DNA of 45,186 bases. Source: Pseudomonadota bacterium (GTDB taxonomy: Bacteria; Pseudomonadota; Alphaproteobacteria; Rhizobiales; Xanthobacteraceae). The position numbers and the translations under genes were made by a program. The notes below the pieces were generated by a model. The model was not told the DNA's origin. It made no database searches and saw nothing but the letters and a program-made list of their open reading frames with translations. Positions 40,317 to 45,186 of the stretch are shown here, piece after piece (position 1 is the first letter of the stretch; each line of letters starts with the position of its first letter). The DNA lies in assembly GCA_023404675.1 (NCBI GenBank), contig JAEYAW010000011.1, positions 1 to 45,186 on the forward strand. The letters are read 5' to 3'.

Positions 40317-40709
40317 CTAGTGGGTCTCGTACCCGGCGGGGATCTTTATCACCCCGATGATCTTGGGCTGCTTCCTGAGCGGCCCAGACCGAAGAGTGCC
40401 GTGATCGTCGTATAGCTCATCGCGGTTCTCGAACTTCAATACTAGCACGACCCAGTCCTCGGTGATCTTGGTATCGCTGTAGTGCCGGTGGATCATGGCG
40501 TCCTTGCTGGTCTCACCGTAGCTGATGGTGTTAAGAGTCCCGCCGAACTTCGCACCCGGGTGCAGACCGTCGGTCAAGATGCCGTCTAGGTTTTTGGCTG
40601 GAGTTGCGTGGAACACGATCAACTCGTCCTCCTCGAGATCGTCGTCGAACAGGAGGTATCCGCGGTCTTCGAGACTCCCGACCGGGAGGTCGTATTTGGT
40701 TGGGACCAT
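40317..40709 (-). CDS. Possible ADP-ribosyltransferase/KptA-like protein, partner of the HEPN RNase
   Basis: 130-residue protein. ELIVFHATPAKNLDGILTDGLHPGAKFGG resembles the first block of ART-fold proteins such as RNA 2'-phosphotransferase (a His in 'H-T---n---I---GL-P'), followed by AMIHRHYSDTKITEDWVVLVLKFEN. The rest is too diverged to assign. Its ATG (40709) overlaps the HEPN stop (ATGA), so both are made from one mRNA in a toxin-antitoxin-like arrangement. ART fold is a tentative call; an unrelated immunity protein is also possible. Confidence 0.6.
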   Translation of the reverse strand: MVPTKYDLPVGSLEDRGYLLFDDDLEEDELIVFHATPAKNLDGILTDGLHPGAKFGGTLNTISYGETSKDAMIHRHYSDTKITEDWVVLVLKFENRDELYDDHGTLRSGPLRKQPKIIGVIKIPAGYETH

Positions 40710-41245
40710 CAGAAGAATCCCAACGCGTGCTCTTCGAACCGGGCGGCAAGCTGTTCGGAGTAGTTGCGAAACGTCCTGACCTTCGCCAGCGAGAGCGAGT
40801 AGTCGGCGTCGTTCACTCGAAGCGGGTTGGCTCCGTGCGCAATGCTGTTGCGCACGTGGTTCAGCTGGTTGAGCCGGCTCCGTACCGTGGCGTTATCGCA
40901 CTTCTGCCAGGTCAGGTCGGCGAAAACGTCGTCGACGCCGATCTTGAGGAACAGGCGCTTGACGTTCTCCGCACTCGGGTTGCCCCAGCTTTTCATTTCT
41001 TTCCAGTAGGCTGCCCACACGGTATCGTCCGCCAACGCTGGCAGAGCTTTCTTGGCGCAGATCGCGAACACGTCCTGCATGTAGGCCTGGAGCAGCGCGC
41101 TCATCATGACGATGCAGCTTCGGTTGATCGACGCGCCCTCCCGGGAACCGTCCTCGACCTTCTTTGGCGCGCCGCGGTTGCCGCCGTGCAAAACCTGGCG
41201 CACGCTAATCAATTCATCGACGTAGGTGAGATTCAGTTCGACCAT
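40709..41245 (-). CDS. HEPN-domain ribonuclease-like protein (RiboL-PSP-HEPN type)
   Basis: 178-residue all-helical protein. The motif NHVRNSIAHG contains the HEPN catalytic R-x4-H (R-NSIA-H), and the preceding helices (SCIVMMSALLQAYMQDVFAICAKKAL; WGNPSAENVKRLFLKIGVDDVF) match the RiboL-PSP-HEPN group, proposed to cut RNA in stress and phage defence. It is coupled to the downstream gene by a 4-nt overlap and lies 13 bp after a PD-(D/E)XK-like gene on the same strand. Being right of the att site, it is not part of the ICE as delimited here. Confidence 0.8.
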   Translation of the reverse strand: MVELNLTYVDELISVRQVLHGGNRGAPKKVEDGSREGASINRSCIVMMSALLQAYMQDVFAICAKKALPALADDTVWAAYWKEMKSWGNPSAENVKRLFLKIGVDDVFADLTWQKCDNATVRSRLNQLNHVRNSIAHGANPLRVNDADYSLSLAKVRTFRNYSEQLAARFEEHALGFF

Positions 41246-41258
41246 GACGTACTCGATT

Positions 41259-41762
41259 TTAGGTCCGCTGCACCAACGTATCCCACGCCTCGCGATATTG
41301 CTCTAGCCATCCCGGTCCGCAGCCGATGTCGAGACCGGTGCGCATGTAGTCCGGCAGGAAGCGGCGGAAGTCGGTGTCGTTGCGCTCCTGTCCTCGCGCA
41401 CCCGGCGAGGCCAGCCAGACCTGGTGCGATCGCTTGATCACATCCGCCACGACCTCGCTCGGCACCACATAGCAGGCTGGCGGATCGGTTAGGGTCTTGC
41501 CGAAGTCGAGAAACGTGTAGAACAGCGTTTGAGAGGATATCCCCTCGTGCTTCCTGCTCATGTGCCAGCCGCCGTCGTTGCCCTTCTCCACGCGCGTCTT
41601 CACCTGGATGGCGCATAGGCGGTCGCCGATGTCATCCGTTACCACAATATCGCAATTTGGCACGCCAACCGGGGCCAGCGCAGCGATGAGCCCACGCCGG
41701 AGCAGTTGGCACATGACGTAGTGCTCGCCGGCGGCGCCCAGGATTGTCGAAGCTGCGACCAC
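41259..41762 (-). CDS. PD-(D/E)XK-like protein
   Basis: 167-residue protein with a restriction-endonuclease-like core: ILGAAGEHYVMCQLLRRGL (helix with Glu), VPNCDIVVTD (Asp) and LCAIQVKTR (Q-x-K in place of E-x-K). The start is set at GTG 41762 with GGAGG four bases upstream; an ATG at 41822 would place the first codons inside an inverted repeat. It is divergent from the gene at 41852 and shares a strand with the HEPN pair downstream. It could be a nuclease of a small defence module or a nuclease-fold protein without activity. Confidence 0.7.
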   Translation of the reverse strand: MVAASTILGAAGEHYVMCQLLRRGLIAALAPVGVPNCDIVVTDDIGDRLCAIQVKTRVEKGNDGGWHMSRKHEGISSQTLFYTFLDFGKTLTDPPACYVVPSEVVADVIKRSHQVWLASPGARGQERNDTDFRRFLPDYMRTGLDIGCGPGWLEQYREAWDTLVQRT

Positions 41763-41781
41763 GAACCCTCCAAGAGAATAC

Positions 41782-41820
41782 GTTACATATCCTCTTGTGG
41801 TTTCTGAAGAGATATGTAAC
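41782..41820. promoter_or_regulatory. Inverted repeat between divergent genes (operator candidate)
   Basis: GTTACATAT (41782-41790) and ATATGTAAC (41812-41820) are perfect 9-bp arms; inner CCTCTT and AAGAG extend the pairing with one extra base. The spacing puts arm centres 30 bp apart. It lies 20 bp upstream of the PD-(D/E)XK-like start and 32 bp upstream of the divergent gene, so one regulator could control both. Confidence 0.6.
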
Positions 41821-41851
41821 ATAACTCCTGCATCGAGCCACGGAGGATCAC

Positions 41852-42415
41852 ATGATGCCTGTCATTCGTATCAATGACGCCGCGTTCGCCAGCCTGAAGT
41901 CAATCTCGACCTGGTGGGGCACCAAAACGCCCGCCGAGACACTCGATCGCGTGATCAGAGAAACCATGGAGCAACTCGGCTTGGAGCAGGACGACGAAGG
42001 CGACGAAGCGGTGGTGACCACTGGGGACGTTATGTACTTCGAGAGTACGCCCGGCCTTTCCTTCACAAAGCCGTTGAAGGTCACGATCAACGGCAAGAAC
42101 CTGCAGAGCCCTCGCTGGTCCTCGATCCTGCTGACAACCATCGCGGCTGTGAAGACCAAGACTGGACTTGAGGGCGACAAGCTGGTGCGTGAACTTGGGG
42201 TCCCGGCAAAGGCAGAGCGATACGAGGACGACGGTTTCAAGTTTCACCAAGACCTGGGCATCTCGGTGCAGGGGCAGTCCGCGTCGGACGTCTGGAAGGA
42301 AGTATCCCGCCTCGCGCAGCGCCACCGCATCCCTGTCTCGGTAGAGTTCTGGTGGCGGCAGAATCCGAAGGCGCAGTTCCCGGGGAAGACCGGATCGCTC
42401 AGGGCGGGCTCCTAA
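41852..42415 (+). CDS. Unrecognised protein with RHH-like N-terminus
   Basis: 187-residue protein. The first ~45 residues (VIRINDAAFASLKSISTWWGTKTPAETLDRVIRETMEQLG) look like a ribbon-helix-helix DNA-binding domain: a short strand, then two helices. The remainder (SFTKPLKVTINGKNLQ; LGISVQGQSASDVWKEVSRLAQRHRIPVSVEFWW) is a family I cannot name. GGAGG precedes two adjacent ATGs (41852 and 41855). It faces the PD-(D/E)XK-like gene across the 41782-41820 inverted repeat, so it may be the repressor of that module. Confidence 0.68.
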   Translation: MMPVIRINDAAFASLKSISTWWGTKTPAETLDRVIRETMEQLGLEQDDEGDEAVVTTGDVMYFESTPGLSFTKPLKVTINGKNLQSPRWSSILLTTIAAVKTKTGLEGDKLVRELGVPAKAERYEDDGFKFHQDLGISVQGQSASDVWKEVSRLAQRHRIPVSVEFWWRQNPKAQFPGKTGSLRAGS

Positions 42416-43099
42416 GCTGCGATGACCGCTCTGGGGCCAATATCAGACATAGACCACGCTGGTCGCCAATGACGGCAATGGCGTCGGCTGCAGAACGGCA
42501 GTTTATTGCAAATCCCAGCCGAGACCTGACAGGCCGGCATCGACCCCCTAGCGGCCGGTTAGATGGAAGACCGTGACGATGATCCTCCAATGTGGGTTTC
42601 ACACGTCCGTGCAATCACGGCCAGCCCAATCCGCTGATGCCGGCAAGAATGATCGCCCGGTTGCTGGAGTCTAGGCCGCATTTGAGAGTATTGAGCCGGC
42701 CCTTACGCAAAAAGGAGGGCCTTAGAGGGCTATGGAGTAGAAATAGTTCGCATCATCGCCTGAGACGGTGCGCCAACCACAGTCGTTGGCCTCAAGGGCT
42801 GTTTGCCCCGACGTTCCATAGCAGGAATAGTTTCAGAGGACCGGCCATGAGCCTGTTTAGTAAGCGTCCTCTAACCTTTCTGTTGTTATTGCCGGCTCGA
42901 AACCCGCCTGATGCTGGATGTATATTGTTACAGGCAATGCGCTGAATTTCACCATCAGATTCCGTGCCCTTTCTGTAACCGGCATATCGAGGAGGTTGCG
43001 CAGCGCAGGCAGTGCATCGCCACCCTCATCTCGAAGTTCGAAGACTACTGCCGATCCTTTGAGGCGTTCCGGCGAATCATTCGCTCAAGCGATGAAGAA
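42416..43099. other. Gene-poor stretch of 684 bp
   Basis: Base composition is less GC-rich than its neighbours, and all frames are short. A 32-codon frame at 42847-42945 has AGAGGA eight bases upstream and a hydrophobic centre; a CPFC-containing frame near 42911-43085 could be a gene remnant. No insertion-sequence ends or inverted repeats of transposon type were identified. It looks like a scar between the accessory block and the SDR/LysR pair. Confidence 0.4.
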
Positions 43100-43933
43100 T
43101 TATCCTTCCTCGCGATCGGCGGAGAAGGCGACGGCGCGCTGCGCCTGAACCGCGGCAAGCCGCTTCGACAATTCCCGGACGATATCCTCATAAGCGATGC
43201 TGCCCAGGGCGAGCCGGAGCGCGGGCTTTGCGCTGTCGGCAGCGTCGATCATCGCGTCGACCGTGCGCCCAGCATCGCCCTTGATCGGGAAATTCCCGTT
43301 ATCGAGCGCCCGCCGCACGGCACCCGCAGGGGTATCGTCGTAGACGTCCATCGGCGCCGGCCGGACAAGACCCGCCGCGAAATTGGTCGCGGTCGGGCCG
43401 GGCTCGGCGATGATGAAATCGATGCCGAACGGCGCGACTTCCTGGGCTACGGCCTCGATAAAGCCCTCGATGCCCCATTTGGTCGCGTGATAGAGGCTGA
43501 AGCTCGGATAGGCGATCTGGCCCCCCTCCGAGGAAAGCTGTACGATCCGCCCGCCGCCCTGCCGGCGCAGATGCGGCAGGACCGCGCGGATAAGCTGGAT
43601 GGAGCCGGTCAGGTTGGTGGCGATCTGATGGTCGATCTGCGCGTCGGCCAGTTCCTCGGCCGCGCCGAACAGCCCGTAACCGGCATTGCTGACCACCACA
43701 TCCACCCGGCCCATACGCCGGAAGGCTTCGGCTACGACCGTCCGCATGGCGTTGGTATCCGTCACATCGAGCGTCGCCGTGACGAGGGCATCGCCATGCT
43801 CCCGCTCAAGATCCGCGAGCACGCCATCCCGCCGTATCGTTGCGACAACCCGATCGCCCCGCGCCAGCAGCCGCTCCGTCATCATGCGGCCGAGGCCGGA
43901 GGATGCGCCGGTGATGAACCAGGTCTTGCTCAT
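43100..43933 (-). CDS. Short-chain dehydrogenase/reductase (SDR)
   Basis: 277-residue classical SDR: cofactor motif TGASSGLG (residues 9-16), DVTD, NAGYG, the catalytic Ser in IVQLSSEGGQ and YHATK (Tyr-Lys), then EPGPTATNF. It resembles the NADP-dependent oxidoreductases often found beside a divergent LysR regulator. GGAGA lies seven bases upstream of ATG 43933. Substrate cannot be told from sequence. The gene is oriented away from the LysR gene; their 97-bp intergenic region would hold both promoters. Confidence 0.92.
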   Translation of the reverse strand: MSKTWFITGASSGLGRMMTERLLARGDRVVATIRRDGVLADLEREHGDALVTATLDVTDTNAMRTVVAEAFRRMGRVDVVVSNAGYGLFGAAEELADAQIDHQIATNLTGSIQLIRAVLPHLRRQGGGRIVQLSSEGGQIAYPSFSLYHATKWGIEGFIEAVAQEVAPFGIDFIIAEPGPTATNFAAGLVRPAPMDVYDDTPAGAVRRALDNGNFPIKGDAGRTVDAMIDAADSAKPALRLALGSIAYEDIVRELSKRLAAVQAQRAVAFSADREEG

Positions 43934-44030
43934 GAGAATCTCCGTTGGTGGCTAGGCCCGGGATGTAGCGACGGATCATTGATGCTATAATACTTCCAGT
44001 ACAGGATAGCCTCGTGAAGCATTCTCACCA

Positions 44031-44939
44031 ATGAGCCGCCCGAGCCTCAACGACCTGGCCGCCTTCGCCGCCATCGCCAGTCATCGCAGCTTCCGGAAGG
44101 CGGCGGACGCGCTCGGCGTCTCGCGCTCGGCGCTGAGCCACGCCATGCTCGGGCTGGAACGGACTCTCGGCATCCGCCTGCTCAACCGGACCACTCGCAG
44201 TGTCTCCCCCACCGAGGCCGGAGAGCGGCTGCTCACCCATCTCGGCCCGATGCTCCAGGGCCTCGATGCCGCGCTTGAAACGCTTGCCGATGCGCGCGGC
44301 GTGCCTTCCGGGACCTTGCGCATCAATGCGAACAAGGGCGCCGCGCGGTTGCTCCTGCGCGAGGTCGTCCCGCACTTTCTCACCCGCTATCCGGATGTCG
44401 GTCTCGACCTTGTTTCCGAAGGAAGGCTCGTAGACATTGTCGCGGAGGGCTTCGACGCTGGCGTCCGGCTTGCCGAAGCCGTGCCCCAGGACATGATCGC
44501 GGTCAGGCTCGGCGGCGATGTCCGGTTCATCGCGGTGGCTTCGCCCGCCTATCTGGATGACCGCAACGCTCCGGCGACGCCCCATGATCTGCGGCGGCAC
44601 CGTTGCATCCGCCAACGACTGCCGAGTGGGAAACGCTATCGCTGGGAGTTTTCCAGGCATGGCCAGGAAACAGCCGTCGATGTGCCGGGCGCGCTGACCC
44701 TGGATGACAATGATCTGATGGTGGAGGCGGCCACGGATGGGCTCGGCATCGCCTATGTGCCGGAGCATTTCGCTCACCCGATGCTGAGTTCAGGGCGCCT
44801 GGTGATGGTTCTGGAGGATTGGTGCCCGCCGTCTCCGGGCCTCGTCCTCTATTACCCCGGCAATCGTCATGTCCCTTCCGCGCTGCGGGCCTTCATCGAT
44901 ACGGTGAAGGAGGTCAACCGGAACCCGTCGCGCCTTTGA
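44031..44939 (+). CDS. LysR-family transcriptional regulator
   Basis: 302-residue LTTR: N-terminal winged HTH LNDLAAFAAIASHRSFRKAADALGVSRSALSHAMLGLERTLGIRLLNRTTRSVSPTEAG (about residues 6-65) and a substrate-binding domain typical of the family. Divergent from the SDR gene, which it probably regulates. TATAAT at 43986-43991 is a possible -10 for the LysR transcript; no -35 was fixed, and the LysR start has only a weak Shine-Dalgarno. Ligand unknown. Confidence 0.93.
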   Translation: MSRPSLNDLAAFAAIASHRSFRKAADALGVSRSALSHAMLGLERTLGIRLLNRTTRSVSPTEAGERLLTHLGPMLQGLDAALETLADARGVPSGTLRINANKGAARLLLREVVPHFLTRYPDVGLDLVSEGRLVDIVAEGFDAGVRLAEAVPQDMIAVRLGGDVRFIAVASPAYLDDRNAPATPHDLRRHRCIRQRLPSGKRYRWEFSRHGQETAVDVPGALTLDDNDLMVEAATDGLGIAYVPEHFAHPMLSSGRLVMVLEDWCPPSPGLVLYYPGNRHVPSALRAFIDTVKEVNRNPSRL

Positions 44940-44982
44940 TGCGACCGTGTTCGATAAACGCCATCAGCCTGGAAGCGCGTAA

Positions 44983-45186
44983 GCGACGGCATCATCCAGC
45001 GCCGTATGCGGTGCCGCGCCGGATGGGCGTCTCCTCGGCTTGGTGCATGAAGGCGCCGACGAGACCAGCCGCTACGAGCAGTTCACCGAGGCGCTGACCT
45101 CGATCACCGACTTCATGTATTCCTGCGCAAACCTGCGCACGGAGTATCGGTTGATCCCGCTCGACACCGGCACACCGAACCATATG
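44983..45186 (+). pseudogene. 5'-truncated xanthine dehydrogenase/aldehyde oxidase-type large-subunit fragment
   Basis: In the frame ending at the window edge the sequence reads DGRLLGLVHEGADETSRYEQ, then LTSITDFMYSCANLRTEYRLIPLDTGTPNHM, a middle section of molybdopterin-binding subunits of the xanthine dehydrogenase family. An in-frame TAA at 44980-44982 and unrelated codons before about 45016 show that the N-terminal part, including the ferredoxin-proximal region, is missing. The frame is open to 45186, so the 3' part may be intact outside. Either a deletion or an insertion boundary removed the 5' end. Confidence 0.65.

Noticed and set aside
42911..43990. 359-codon plus-strand open frame with a CPFC motif near its start
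   Set aside because: Most of it is antisense to the SDR gene. Only the first ~55 codons lie in noncoding DNA; I kept that part as a possible remnant in the gap entry.
1..45186. CRISPR arrays and complete rRNA or tRNA genes
   Set aside because: No regularly spaced repeats of CRISPR length and no complete RNA gene were found; the only tRNA sequence is the 3' half at 39893-39937.

Overview
The window is high-GC DNA from an alphaproteobacterium. The transfer, replication and regulatory genes resemble those of integrative and conjugative elements (ICEs) of Rhizobiales and sphingomonads, in particular the regulatory core described for ICEMlSymR7A. Genus cannot be settled from the sequence; Sphingomonadaceae is a guess. 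Positions 1 to about 39,937 look like one end of such an ICE. This end closes with a tyrosine integrase and a 45-bp copy of the 3' half of a tRNA-Arg gene (39893-39937), the usual footprint of tRNA-targeted integration. DNA to the right is a separate block.

Layout, left to right. (1) 1-7,991, all minus strand: the transfer and replication core. It reads from an AlpA/RdfS-like excisionase through repA, parA, a ribbon-helix-helix protein, DUF2840, a TraF-type signal peptidase, DUF736 and a lytic transglycosylase to the relaxase and the TraG/VirD4 coupling protein, which runs off the window. A candidate oriT lies upstream of the relaxase and a candidate oriV lies inside repA. (2) 8,131-9,639: a compact excision switch with an Xre repressor (QseC-like), a DUF2285 antiactivator (QseM-like) and a DUF6499/DUF2285 activator split by a +1 frameshift at a CCC-C site (FseA-like). 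(3) 9,824-24,393: ICE housekeeping, namely a second DUF736, small membrane proteins, a HEPN-like protein, DUF2493, a Toprim protein, a 1,437-residue methylase-helicase of the strawberry-notch type, a large ParB, a frameshifted DUF3800 gene and a DUF932 protein. Four of these genes have related structured leaders that may belong to the radC RNA class.

(4) 24,508-38,040, plus strand: the cargo and the most interesting part. A lone AbiEi-type repressor (DUF6088) precedes a second DUF6088 plus AbiEii toxin pair; both have perfect inverted-repeat operators with 10-bp spacers. Translationally coupled to AbiEii are a sigma-70-like protein, an unrecognised protein and a fusion of ImmA/IrrE protease, UvrD helicase and an apparently dead Fe-S RecB-type nuclease domain. 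Then come a three-domain ubiquitin-like protein, an E2-like/E1 fusion, DUF6527, a DUF2158 protein and a caspase fused to a superfamily 2 helicase. I infer a defence island that joins ubiquitin-like conjugation with caspase proteolysis and helicase sensing; no activity can be proved from sequence.

(5) 39,938-45,186, outside the att site: a HEPN ribonuclease with an overlapping partner, a PD-(D/E)XK-like protein divergent from an unrecognised protein across an inverted repeat, about 680 bp without a convincing gene, a divergent SDR/LysR pair, and a 5'-truncated xanthine-dehydrogenase-type gene running off the window.
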